Part shown: piece after piece, positions 44,377 through 52,962 of the stretch
Numbering within the stretch: position 1 is the first letter of the stretch
How the letters are laid out: each line of letters starts with the position of its first letter
Assembly: GCF_042648365.1 (NCBI RefSeq)
Contig: NZ_JBHRXI010000016.1
Span: 372,001 to 436,000 of the forward strand
From: Lutimaribacter_A marinistellae
GTDB taxonomy: Bacteria; Pseudomonadota; Alphaproteobacteria; Rhodobacterales; Rhodobacteraceae
Reading direction: 5' to 3'
DNA length: 64,000 nt
Translations under genes and position numbers: made by a program
The notes under the pieces: model-generated
Told to the model about the DNA's origin: nothing
Databases searched by the model: none
What the model saw: only the letters and a program-made list of their open reading frames with translations

Positions 44377-45547
44377 GTTCGATTTCGACGGGGAGATCGA
44401 CCGCCGGGTGGTTCCGGCGCTCAAGCATCACCGCATCGTGCTGGGCGCGGATGGCATGGACCTGTTTCCTGCGGGCGTGGCCGACATGGATTTCCGTGTC
44501 GCCCCGTGCATCACCGATGCGATCGCTGCACGGGCCGCGCATGGCGTCTATGGCTACGAGACGGTCCCCGACGGGTTGATCCCTGAGCTCACGGGCTGGC
44601 TGGAGAATAGGCACGGATGGAAGGTCGATCCGTCCCATATCCTGCGTGCGCCAAACGTCCTGAACGCGTTGGCAATGGCTGCCAACGCGTTCACGGAACC
44701 CGGCGACGGCATCATCGTGCAGCCGCCGGTGTTCTTCGATTTCGCTGACATCATCGCGGAGAACGGGCGGCGAATGGTCGAGAACCCTCTAATCCTGAGG
44801 GATGGCCAATACGAGATGGATTTCAACGGGCTGGACCACGCCGCGCGCGACCCGAAGACCCGAATGATCTTCCTGTGCAATCCGCACAACCCGGTGGGGC
44901 GGGTCTGGACCGCCGAGGAACTCGCACGCGTGGGCGCGATCTGCCGCCTCCATGGTGTGCTGGTGGTGACCGATGAAATCCACGGTAGCATCACCTTTCC
45001 GGGTCACCCCTACACGCCATTCGCAACGCTTTCGGCAGAGGATGCCCTCAACTCGGTCACCTGCCTGTCCCCGGCGAAAAGCTTCAACATCGCCGCCTGC
45101 TGCTCTGCGTTCACAGTGGTTCCGGACGACACCGGAAGACGGGCGCTCGAGGCCGAGAATAGCCGGCTGACGGTCAACAAGAACAACGCCTTCGCCTCGG
45201 TCGCCATGCAGACCGCCTATGCCGAGGGCGCCTCCTGGCTCGACGCGGTGATGGTGTATCTGCGGGGCAACCTCGATCTTGTTCGCCGCCGCCTCGCTGA
45301 CGTCCCAGGGATCACCCTGATCGAACCTGAGGGCACATTCCTCCTCTGGATCGACTTCCGCGGTCTCGGGCTCGAATCCGACGATCTGACCGCGTTTCTC
45401 AGAAGGCAAGCTGGCTGGGCCATCACCCGTGGGATCGCGTTTGGTCCGCAAGGCGCAGGCTTTGGCCGTTTGAACATGGCCTGCCCGCGCGCGCGTCTGG
45501 CAAAGGCGCTGGACCGTCTGGCCTTAGCAACGAGGGCCGGCTCATGA
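44369..45547 (+). CDS. MalY/PatB-type PLP enzyme (C-S lyase or aminotransferase)
   Basis: A 392-residue fold type I PLP enzyme. The start MAEFDFDGEIDRRVVPALKH and GMDLFPAGVADMDFRVAP match the MalY/PatB subgroup. The Schiff-base Lys is in CLSPAKSFNIAACC and the Asp that binds the ring is in VVTDEIHGSI. The subgroup includes cystathionine beta-lyase-type C-S lyases and aminotransferases. The gene overlaps the aquaporin gene by 8 bp and arsC by 4 bp, so it is firmly inside the operon. A role on an arsenic-thiol or amino-acid conjugate is possible but unproven. Confidence 0.82.
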   Translation: MAEFDFDGEIDRRVVPALKHHRIVLGADGMDLFPAGVADMDFRVAPCITDAIAARAAHGVYGYETVPDGLIPELTGWLENRHGWKVDPSHILRAPNVLNALAMAANAFTEPGDGIIVQPPVFFDFADIIAENGRRMVENPLILRDGQYEMDFNGLDHAARDPKTRMIFLCNPHNPVGRVWTAEELARVGAICRLHGVLVVTDEIHGSITFPGHPYTPFATLSAEDALNSVTCLSPAKSFNIAACCSAFTVVPDDTGRRALEAENSRLTVNKNNAFASVAMQTAYAEGASWLDAVMVYLRGNLDLVRRRLADVPGITLIEPEGTFLLWIDFRGLGLESDDLTAFLRRQAGWAITRGIAFGPQGAGFGRLNMACPRARLAKALDRLALATRAGS

Positions 45548-45966
45548 CCATCGTCATTCACCACAACTCCGACTGCGGCACGTCGCGCAATGTCCTTTCG
45601 ATCATCCGGGCGTCTGGCGTGGAGCCTGTGGTGATCGAATACTTGCACACCGGCTGGACGCGACCGCAACTGCTTGGCCTATTTGCAGCGGCTGATCTCA
45701 CGCCGCGCAATGCGCTGCGGATCACGAAGTCACCAGCCGAGGCGCTTGGACTGCTGGACGAGACAGTATCCGAGGAAGCCGTTTTCGATGCGATGATCGA
45801 GTATCCTGTGCTGGTCAACAGGCCGATCGTGTGCAGCCCGAAAGGCGTGCGGCTTTGCCGGCCCTCTGAAACCGTCCCCGACCTGCTCGAGACCATGCCT
45901 CCCGGGCCGCTCTACAAAGAGGACGGCCAGATGATCCTAAACAAAAATGGAGACCGCGTTGACTGA
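45544..45966 (+). CDS. arsC: Glutaredoxin-coupled arsenate reductase
   Basis: A 140-residue ArsC of the plasmid R773 type. IHHNSDCGTSRNVLSII holds the catalytic Cys (near residue 12) in the family motif CGTSRN. The Arg positions that bind arsenate are visible in NALRITK, LVNRPIV and RLCRPSE. It reduces As(V) to As(III) with glutathione and glutaredoxin. It overlaps the previous gene and arsH. Confidence 0.94.
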   Translation: MTIVIHHNSDCGTSRNVLSIIRASGVEPVVIEYLHTGWTRPQLLGLFAAADLTPRNALRITKSPAEALGLLDETVSEEAVFDAMIEYPVLVNRPIVCSPKGVRLCRPSETVPDLLETMPPGPLYKEDGQMILNKNGDRVD

Positions 45967-46669
45967 TACGCCGCAATTGTCCGAAGAGCATTTTCAGGCG
46001 CCGGACACGGCGCGTCTGTTTCCTGACGGACACGCATCCCACCCGCCGCGGATCCTTTTGCTTTACGGTTCTTTGAGAAAGCGCTCTTTCAGCCGGCTGA
46101 TGACCGAAGAGGCGGCGCGCGTGCTGCACCGCCTTGGCGCGGAAACACATACCTTCAATCCCTCTGGCTTGCCTTTGCCCGACGATGTTGAAGCCGACCA
46201 CCCAAAGGTCCAGAAGCTACGAGATCTTGTGACCTGGAGCGAGGGTATGGTTTGGTGCTCGCCCGAACGGCATGGTGCGATGACCGGGATCATGAAGGCG
46301 CAAATCGACTGGATCCCGTTGTCTCTGGGAGCCGTTCGACCAACTCAGGGCAAGACCCTGGCGGTCATGCAGGTATGCGGCGGGTCACAAAGCTTCAATG
46401 CTATCAATCAGCTACGGATTCTGGGTCGTTGGATGCGCTGTCTGACCATTCCCAACCAATCCTCGGTTCCGAAGGCGTTTCAGCAGTTCGGTGATGACGA
46501 CCGCATGAAGCCCTCGCCCTATTACGACCGCATGGTCGATGTGATGGAAGAATTGGTCAAGTTCACGCTGCTTACCCGCGATATCGCGCCGTACCTTGTT
46601 GATCGATACAGTGAGAGAAAGGAAACCGGAGAAGTACTGATCGCCCGTGTGAATCGAACGGCGACATAG
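45947..46669 (+). CDS. arsH: ArsH NADPH-dependent FMN reductase
   Basis: A 240-residue flavodoxin-fold enzyme. RILLLYGSLRKRSFSRLMTE is the phosphate-binding loop and MVWCSPERHGAMTGIMKAQID the flavin-side segment of ArsH. ArsH oxidises trivalent organoarsenicals such as methylarsenite and so removes the more toxic forms. The ATG at 45947 lies inside the end of arsC. It is the last gene of the operon; no clear terminator follows. Confidence 0.94.
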   Translation: METALTDTPQLSEEHFQAPDTARLFPDGHASHPPRILLLYGSLRKRSFSRLMTEEAARVLHRLGAETHTFNPSGLPLPDDVEADHPKVQKLRDLVTWSEGMVWCSPERHGAMTGIMKAQIDWIPLSLGAVRPTQGKTLAVMQVCGGSQSFNAINQLRILGRWMRCLTIPNQSSVPKAFQQFGDDDRMKPSPYYDRMVDVMEELVKFTLLTRDIAPYLVDRYSERKETGEVLIARVNRTAT

Positions 46670-46889
46670 GAGATCCTTCCAAAAGCCGTGAAATCGAGCG
46701 CCGCCAGACGACCGCAAGGTCCGCAACTTGACCCCGGGCGGTTGTTTCGACAAGGAAAAACACTGGTCCATCTCCGTCGTCAAACCATGCGGCCGTTTTT
46801 GTGCCCGTCGAACGTCCGTCTTCCGCTCCTTGGCATCTGGTCGTATGGTCGAACGCCCGTCGCGAACCGGGTCCTGCGTCCGTTGGGAT
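46670..46889. other. Gap after arsH without a recognisable gene
   Basis: About 220 bp follow the arsH stop before the short relic at 46890. Open frames exist on both strands but none has a ribosome site or a recognisable motif. Confidence 0.5.
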
Positions 46890-47015
46890 CTATCCTGCCC
46901 CCCTTCGATACCGCCACTCCCGCGGCGCCTCGCGTCCGCCTTCGTCGCGCCGTCGGTACCGCTCCCAGCCGTTCGCCTTGAGGTAGGCCGAGACGCGCAT
47001 CTGGTCACCGCGGGT
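46890..47015 (-). pseudogene. C-terminal fragment of a phage/plasmid replication-type protein
   Basis: A 41-residue frame on the minus strand contains QMRVSAYLKANGWERYRRRD and ends EWRYRRGAG. From memory this resembles the C-terminus of virulence-associated E / primase-like proteins of mobile elements. The rest of the gene is gone: a stop lies just upstream and IS6 copy 1 begins about 30 bp further. It is a relic of the DNA into which the IS inserted. Confidence 0.35.
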
Positions 47016-47042
47016 TCAGCGGGCGGGTTCGAGCCCGATAGC

Positions 47043-47855
47043 CGGTCTTGTCAGACAAACCCGGCTTGAGGCGGGGCAGCGGCCTCTGTAGCGTCTTCCC
47101 ATGACCCGACCGTGCCCATTCAAGTACTTCAAGACGTCGCGTGAGATTATCCGTCTCGCCGTGATGATGTAGGTCCGCTTCCCGCTGTCGCTTCGGAATG
47201 TCGAAGACCTGCTGCACGAACGTGGGATCGACGTCAGCCACGAGGCGGTCCGGTTCTGGTGACACCGGTTCGGCCCGATGTTTGCAGCCGAGATCCGGAA
47301 ACGTCGGATCGAGGGTATGCGGTCGAGCCAGTGGCGATGGCATCTCGACGAGATGTTCGTGAAGATCAACGGCGAGAGACACTACCTCTGGCGAGCCGTT
47401 GATCACGAGGGCGAGGTCCTCGAGAGCTTCGTGACGAAGACCCGCGACAAGAGGGCGGCTCTGAAATCCCTCAGAAAATCAATGAAACGCCAAGGTCGAC
47501 CTCGTGTCCTGGTGACTGATCAGTTGAGATCCTACGGTGCGGCGATGAAAGACATCGGCAATGTCCACAGGCAGGAAACGGGTCGCTGGCGGAACAACAG
47601 GGCCGAGAATTCGCACCTGCCGTTTCGACGACGAGAGCGGGCAATGCAACGCTTTCGGCGCATGCGAAGTTTGCAGAAATTTGCTTCCGTCCACGCCTCG
47701 GTCTTCAACCATTTCAACTCGGAGCGCAGCCTCACCAGTCGACAGAATTTCAAGTTGAACCGAGCCGCCGCTCTTGCCGAGTGGCGTCAGCTTTGCGCCG
47801 CCTAAGTTCCTGAGGTTCGTGGGAAACTGAGACTGGTTAGAATCTGTCTGACACC
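47043..47855 (+). mobile_element. IS6-family element, copy 1 (decayed)
   Basis: The transposase relic lies inside. The ends are estimated from a weak inverted repeat: GGTCTTGTCAGACA near 47043 and TGTCTGACACC ending at 47855. The segment CCGGCTTGAGGCGG after the left end is shared with copies 2 and 3, which helps fix it. It is in the same orientation as the other two copies. Confidence 0.6.
47101..47805 (+). pseudogene. IS6-family transposase, two in-frame stops
   Basis: One frame encodes the transposase, but TAG at 47170-47172 replaces a Tyr codon (AVMM-stop-VRFPLSL) and TGA at 47260-47262 replaces a Trp codon (EAVRFW-stop-HRFGP). The DDE domain is otherwise readable: WHLDEMFVKINGERHYLWRA (first Asp), VLVTDQLRSYGAAM (second Asp) and RAENSHLPFRRRERAM (Glu). 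A helix-turn-helix begins MTRPCPFKYFKTSREIIRL. It cannot be functional. Confidence 0.88.
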
Positions 47856-47980
47856 TCCGATGCAAGGGCAGAAGAGAGTGATGAAGACCAAACGGACCGC
47901 TGTCGGGACACCCCGAGGTGCTGCCAGGGCATAACAACTCGATAGTCTGATTGGGACCCGGCATGCGGACTTCATCAGGG

Positions 47981-48087
47981 CCAGCGGTCAGATGCACCGC
48001 GTAAACAGGCCGGACACATGACCGCACCCCGAAATGATCATTCTCAAATCAAATCAACCCTTGCGCAAACGGAGCCGTCCACACATG
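47981..48087. repeat. Inverted flanking repeat, left copy
   Basis: This stretch is the reverse complement of 60894-61002 with strong matches at both ends (24 of 24 bases over CATGTGTGGACGGCTCCGTT plus four more, and nearly all of a second block of about 35 bases containing GTGCGGTCATGTGTCCGG) and a diverged middle. It lies at the inner side of IS6 copy 1. It codes for nothing recognisable. Confidence 0.75.
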
Positions 48088-48100
48088 GCAGCACCCTACG

Positions 48101-48397
48101 CTAGCCTAGGTCGAACAAACTGAAGTCTTCGACAAAGACTTGGTCCTGAGGGTCGTTCGAATTCTCGTCACGAATGTCCCTATCCCAGCTTCTTCGGAAA
48201 CTGAAGTTTTCGGCCTTAAGCTCAAACAATCCCGAGCGACTGTCCTCCGCCAGGGTGCGTTGGAGTGTCAATTGGAAGTCTTCGGTCTGTATCTGCAAAC
48301 CTCCTTGAATGCCATCATCAGTTAATCTGCGACCAATGGAGAACTGGAAATCGTCGGTCCGGAACCTGAAAAACCCAAATCTGGTATCTTCCGGCAT
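48101..48397 (-). CDS. Small protein with internal repeats, beside a sulfotransferase
   Basis: A 98-residue acidic protein with no known family. Three to four degenerate units are seen: TRFGFFRFRTDDFQFSI, IQGGLQIQTEDFQLTLQ, RSGLFELKAENFSFRRS and a last QVFVEDFSLFDL. Each contains an acidic pair, Phe and a hydrophobic residue, as in stacked beta hairpins. GGGGG lies about 5 bases before the ATG, so translation is likely. It has no signal peptide, Tyr or Cys. It is 118 bp downstream of the sulfotransferase on the same strand. Confidence 0.6.
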   Translation of the reverse strand: MPEDTRFGFFRFRTDDFQFSIGRRLTDDGIQGGLQIQTEDFQLTLQRTLAEDSRSGLFELKAENFSFRRSWDRDIRDENSNDPQDQVFVEDFSLFDLG

Positions 48398-48515
48398 GTC
48401 ATCCCCCTTTTCGAAAAAGTGCTTCTACACCTTGTGTCGGATTGAGAGATAGTTTCCAACACCGAGACAGATAGTACCAAAAGGCAGGCCATCTGTCGAG
48501 AATGGGTACTTGTCG

Positions 48516-49400
48516 CTAAGGCAGCCACGCGGACGGTATCCGGTCGCCGAACCTCTCTCGGGCGAACCGGTACTCCGCTGAAAGTGCACGGCGGAATGCG
48601 TCGCGAGCGTCGCCCGGCAGTTCAACCCTCAGCTCCGTTCGGTGGTGCACGGTATCTACATTGCCAGGAACATATGCAGCATCGGCAAATGCACACAGTT
48701 GCCGCAAGGTGGATTCTTCGAACAGGTCTTCGTAGAACAGGTACAGCACATCCTCGTGCGGGAAGACCTCATCAATATCTTGCACTATGTATCGGTAATC
48801 GGAACGCACCATGATCTTCGGCATCTGAAGCGCCTCGGCCCATCTCTTGGTAAGTTCTGCTTCGGGATTGGTCTGGGTTATGTGGCGCAGCTGCGACCAG
48901 AGCCGGTCGACTGGGTCGCGCATTACGAAAAGGATCTTTACGCGCATCTCCTGAGAAGCACAGAAGTCTCGCATGTAAACAAATCCATCCGGACCAATGG
49001 TCGAGTAGGCCGGCGTGATGTCGCACAGTGTCTTGGTCTCTGACGTACAAAGACGCGCAAAGTGCCCAAAATAGGCATCGTCGTCGTAGATCATCTGAAC
49101 GCGATCGACGCTGGCGCGGAAAGTCGGGTGCCACATGAGGTTCTCAACAGCATCACCCTCTTGGGCGATGTGGTGCCCCAACCGGTGCATCGCTAGGGCA
49201 TCCATGTCGCTCAGTGCGTGGGCCGGGAATTTCGCGCTGAAGAAGTGCAACTCTTTGACCGGTGAAACCACGACGCCTTCAAGGCTTGCGAGATAATGAT
49301 AGAGCCAGGTCGTCGCGCATTTCATCGCACCGACGCAGATCAAAAAAGTCCTGCCGTCTAGCGCGTCGTATTTTTGAAGTTTGGTGATTTCAGATGTCAC
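48516..49400 (-). CDS. PAPS-dependent sulfotransferase
   Basis: A 294-residue sulfotransferase. The 5'-phosphosulfate loop is CVGAMKCATTWLYHYLASLE (near residue 22) and the 3'-phosphate site is FVMRDPVDRLWSQLRH (near residue 138). The later FPHEDVLYLFYEDLFEE is typical of the family. It transfers sulfate from PAPS to a sugar, lipid or peptide. The start is a GTG at 49400 with GAGGAC upstream. No PAPS synthesis gene is near. The small repeat protein downstream may be a partner or substrate, which is inference. Confidence 0.88.
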   Translation of the reverse strand: MTSEITKLQKYDALDGRTFLICVGAMKCATTWLYHYLASLEGVVVSPVKELHFFSAKFPAHALSDMDALAMHRLGHHIAQEGDAVENLMWHPTFRASVDRVQMIYDDDAYFGHFARLCTSETKTLCDITPAYSTIGPDGFVYMRDFCASQEMRVKILFVMRDPVDRLWSQLRHITQTNPEAELTKRWAEALQMPKIMVRSDYRYIVQDIDEVFPHEDVLYLFYEDLFEESTLRQLCAFADAAYVPGNVDTVHHRTELRVELPGDARDAFRRALSAEYRFARERFGDRIPSAWLP

Positions 49401-49562
49401 ATGTCCTCACAGCAAACATTCTGGCACAAAGACCGTCACCAGGCCGATACACTGTCATAGATCCTGACAGATGCCCGGAAAGGCCTCAAGCACGCCGCAG
49501 ACGTGATGCGGCTCTTCAGAGTAGCATTCTTTGGTCGAAAAAATCATCTGGGCCGGTTGGGA

Positions 49563-50044
49563 GGGTATTGTCATAAGAAACCAGCTTGAGGCGGGCAGGG
49601 CGGTTCCGTAGCGTCCGGATTTTACCGGACGATCCCGGGTTCGCTATTTCAAGACCAGCCCCGAAATCATCCAGCGTCGCGGTGATGCTGCACATCCAGT
49701 TCCTGCATTCGTTGCAGACCGTGGAAGATCTGCTTCACGAACGGGGCATCAATGTGAGCCATGAAGCCGTGCGATATCGGTGGCTCAGAATTCGGGCCGA
49801 TTTTTGTGTCCGAGATCCGCAAGCGTCGCATTCAGGGTATGCGATCCAGCCGGACGAGGTGACTTCTCGGCGAAATGTTCGTGAAGATCAAAGGCGAGCA
49901 ACATTACCTCGGGCGGGCAGCCGATCATGAGGGCGAGGTTCTGGAGAGCTTCGTCAAGAAGGCGCGGGACAAGAAAGCTGCGCTGAGTAATGGACAGCCA
50001 TCCTGCCCTTGCTGAAACTATTTGGAATTGCTCTGGCAGCACCC
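49563..50044 (+). mobile_element. IS6-family element, copy 3 (strongly decayed)
   Basis: The left end GGGTATTGTCATAAGAA and the right end TTGCTCTGGCAGCACC form an imperfect inverted repeat. Between them, pieces of the transposase can be read in different frames: RYFKTSPEI near 49640, VMLHIQFLHSLQTVEDLLHE near 49680, and VKIKGEQHYLG near 49875. The C-terminal half with the DDE Asp and Glu is missing. It is an internally deleted relic. Confidence 0.75.
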
Positions 50045-50227
50045 CGGGCGCGCATGATCGAGCTGGAAGACATCGCGACAATGATCGCGACGTCCATCTC
50101 GATGCCTACGACGACTTGCGTCACCGAACGGACTTGCGGCCGCAGCGGACCCCCTACCTTTAGCCCGGCCTTGGAACATCGAGCGTGGAGGGCCAGCGTT
50201 GCGCAGTCCGCGTCAATAGCGTGGGGC

Positions 50228-50452
50228 CTACCAGGTGTTGTTCTGCATTAAGAACGGTCGCTTCGGGTCCCAAGTCGATTGACCGGACGGGTCCCCTGGC
50301 GTCAGGCCGGCATCCTTCAGGAATTGCGCGCGAAGCTGCGGATCGTCCGTCCAGCGCGGAAGAGAACCTCTCGGCGCCGGGTTGCGCCTGCGGGAGCGGC
50401 CAATGCCACGAAAGATCGGCAGGATCGGGTTTATGAGGCTTGCTACGGTCAT
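50228..50452 (-). CDS. Small hypothetical protein, 74 residues
   Basis: A GAGGAGA site lies about 10 bases before the ATG at 50452, which is strong for this region. The product starts MTVASLINPILPIFRGIGRS with a short hydrophobic stretch and basic residues, then WTDDPQLRAQFLKDAGLTP and ends PFLMQNNTW. The LRAQFLKDAGL part recalls the short RDIGL motif of DUF1127-type proteins, but the resemblance is weak. It lies divergent from the regulator relic at 50640. Role unknown. Confidence 0.5.
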   Translation of the reverse strand: MTVASLINPILPIFRGIGRSRRRNPAPRGSLPRWTDDPQLRAQFLKDAGLTPGDPSGQSTWDPKRPFLMQNNTW

Positions 50453-50639
50453 CTGTCGGTCTCCTCAACTGAGACCACTTCGATGAGGTCGGTTTGCAGG
50501 CCCTCCGCAAGAGTGGCGTCAGCAACAAAGATGCGAAGCGTGTACGTTTCGGAAAAATCTGCGTAAGATGTGCGGCGCGATAGACTTACTGAGCATCCTG
50601 TCGACTAAAATGCTGGGCGCATAGACACTCCATCTCGGT

Positions 50640-51010
50640 GGCCCGCTGCGACTCGAAAGCCCCAGTGGTCCGCGGGTCGGCCTATATCGGAGGGGACAGT
50701 CGATGCTTGCCTATCTCGCCCGCCAGCCAGGCATGCGGGTCGAGCGGGGCGCGTTGGCGGGTCTTTTGTGGTCGGGCCGGCCTGAAGACCAGGCGCACGC
50801 CTCGATCAGACAAGAGGGTCTGTGGCACGGCGCGCTTTGCCTTCTGGTAACATCGGTGTCGACCGTCAGGCGGTCTGGTTAGATCCGAAGCAGGCGATGC
50901 TCATTAGGGATGAGGACGATTTTCTGCTAGGATTTGAACTCGCGTCGGAGGGTTTCGAGGATTACCAAATGCGAAGGGAAGTATCGCGACATTGGCCTTT
51001 CGGGCCGGTT
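50640..51010 (+). pseudogene. Relic of a SARP/BTAD-type transcriptional activator
   Basis: Frames in pieces read as the start of an activator with a BTAD domain: LAYLARQPGMRVERGALAG and LLWSGRPEDQAHASIRQE, then LPSGNIGVDRQAVWLDPKQA and DDFLLGFELASEGFEDYQMR in another frame. No continuous frame exists and the length is far short of normal. It is the remnant of a regulator, probably of the adjacent metabolic genes. Confidence 0.5.
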
Positions 51011-51017
51011 TTCGGGA

Positions 51018-51114
51018 TCTGTTGAACCTCAACAAAGGCTTTCGCCGGCGGTTTGGGGTGACGCTGCGCGGCTATCACAGCAAAGCGATGCATCGGGTGG
51101 CGCAAAAGTCCTAG
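51018..51114 (+). pseudogene. C-terminal relic of an AraC-family regulator
   Basis: The frame ending at TAG 51112-51114 reads FRRRFGVTLRGYHSKAMHRV, the recognition helix end of AraC-family activators. Only about 30 residues remain, fused downstream of the other regulator relic. It lies about 80 bp before the acyl-CoA synthetase gene, suggesting that this gene once had an AraC-type activator. Confidence 0.5.
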
Positions 51115-51193
51115 ATTTCGGGGATCGACGGACATTATCGTTGTTGACCAGAAAATAGCCGTAGCAAAGGGGCAATAAGCTAGGGAGGACAGC

Positions 51194-52933
51194 GTGGCAC
51201 AGACCGATGCTGCTAGTACCCGGACTGACTTGGGCCAAACGCCTCGGGGCGACGCGGCGCACGTTGCCGGTTCAAGAGATCTACCACTGCTCGATCTCAC
51301 GATCCCAGAGTTGCTGGCAGACTGCGTGTCGAAACGACCAGAGGCCGATGCTGTCGTTTTCGCTTCAAACGGCATGCGTTGGTCATGGGGAGAGTTTGCT
51401 AGCCGCGTCGACGATTTGGCAGGCGGACTTCTCGAAATCGGTATCGCAAAAGGGGATCGCGTCGGAATTTGGTCGCCTAACAGGCCCGAATGGGTGCTGA
51501 CGCAATTCGCGACGGCACGGATCGGCGCAATCCTTGTCAATATCAATCCGGCTTATCAAGTTTTCGAACTTGAGTTCGCTTTGCGAAAGACCGGGTGCAA
51601 AGCATTGATCCTCGTAGAGCGCTTCAATAGCTCGGACTACGTCGCGATGATGCGCGAAGTGGCACCTGAGCTTGCGGATGCGGAACCCGGCTCACTACAG
51701 GCGGGTGATCTGCCAGCTCTACAATCCGTCATTGTTTGCAGTGACGAGCCGCATCCTGGCTGCTTTACCTTCGCCGATATTTCTGCACGGGGGGCGCAAA
51801 CGCCCACCTCAAAGCTCGATACGATCGGCGCGACGCTTGAGCCGGATGACGCGATCAACATCCAATTCACGTCCGGTACGACGGGGCTGCCGAAAGGGGC
51901 AACGCTGACGCACCGGAACATTGTCAATAACGCGAACTTTGTAACCTCTGCCATGGCGCTGACCGAAGCTGACCTGCTTTGCATACCGGTGCCGTTCTAT
52001 CACTGTTTTGGCATGGTGATGGGCACTTTGGGATGTGTTACCAAAGGCGCCGTTATGGTTGTGCCCGGCGAGGGGTTCGATCCAGAAAGCACTCTGCGCG
52101 CGGTCGCCGATGAAAAGTGCACGTCGCTTTATGGGGTGCCGACGATGTTCGTAGCCATGCTGGAGCATCCAGAGTTTGACACGTTCAATCTGAGCCATCT
52201 GCGCACGGGTATCATGGCCGGGTCGCCTTGCCCCATCGAAGTCATGAAGAAGGTGCAGAAGGACATGAACATGTCCGAAGTTACCATCGCCTACGGCATG
52301 ACCGAAACGAGCCCTGTATCATTCCAGTCCAGTATCGACACACCGCTTAACAAGCGTGTGTCGTCCGTGGGTCGGGTGCAGCCGCACCTGGAAGTTCGGA
52401 TTGTTGATGAAAAAGGCGCAGTCGTACCTGTCGGAGCGGAAGGAGAACTGCAGACCCGCGGCTATTCTGTGATGCAGGGTTATTGGGATGATCCCGAAAA
52501 GACCGCTGAGGCAATCGATGCCGAGGGCTGGATGCACACGGGAGATCTGGCCCGCCTTGATGAGGATGGGTATTGCAACATAACTGGCCGCGTTAAGGAC
52601 ATGATCATCCGTGGTGGTGAGAATATTTCACCCCGGGAGGTAGAAGAGTTTCTCTACACACATCCGGGTGTCAGTCAGGTGCAAGTCTTTGGCGTTCCGG
52701 ACGCCAAGTTCGGTGAGATTGTCGCCACGTGGATCATGCCAAAGCCCGGTGTGGTTCTGACCGAGGAGGAGGTGCGCGGTTTCTATCGGGGCAGTATCGC
52801 GCATTACAAAGTGCCCAAGCTGGTCAGGTTCAAGCCTGAGCTGCCGATGACGGTAACGGGCAAACCTCAGAAATTTCTGATGCGAGACGCCATGATCGAA
52901 GAACTTGGCCTGACCATTGAAAGGACGGCCTAA
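51194..52933 (+). CDS. AMP-forming fatty-acyl-CoA synthetase-like ligase
   Basis: A 579-residue ANL ligase: INIQFTSGTTGLPKGATLTH (phosphate loop), IAYGMTETSPVS (A5), GRVKDMIIRGGENISPREVE (hinge), and MTVTGKPQKFLMRDAM (catalytic Lys). The type is that of medium or long chain acyl-CoA synthetases. GGAGGA is placed 5 bases before the GTG at 51194. It lies 29 bp before the PQQ-dependent alcohol dehydrogenase gene, so a joint alcohol to acid to acyl-CoA route is likely; the aldehyde step is not encoded here. Confidence 0.88.
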   Translation: MAQTDAASTRTDLGQTPRGDAAHVAGSRDLPLLDLTIPELLADCVSKRPEADAVVFASNGMRWSWGEFASRVDDLAGGLLEIGIAKGDRVGIWSPNRPEWVLTQFATARIGAILVNINPAYQVFELEFALRKTGCKALILVERFNSSDYVAMMREVAPELADAEPGSLQAGDLPALQSVIVCSDEPHPGCFTFADISARGAQTPTSKLDTIGATLEPDDAINIQFTSGTTGLPKGATLTHRNIVNNANFVTSAMALTEADLLCIPVPFYHCFGMVMGTLGCVTKGAVMVVPGEGFDPESTLRAVADEKCTSLYGVPTMFVAMLEHPEFDTFNLSHLRTGIMAGSPCPIEVMKKVQKDMNMSEVTIAYGMTETSPVSFQSSIDTPLNKRVSSVGRVQPHLEVRIVDEKGAVVPVGAEGELQTRGYSVMQGYWDDPEKTAEAIDAEGWMHTGDLARLDEDGYCNITGRVKDMIIRGGENISPREVEEFLYTHPGVSQVQVFGVPDAKFGEIVATWIMPKPGVVLTEEEVRGFYRGSIAHYKVPKLVRFKPELPMTVTGKPQKFLMRDAMIEELGLTIERTA

Positions 52934-52962
52934 GAAAATCAACAATAGGGAGGACTAACAAA

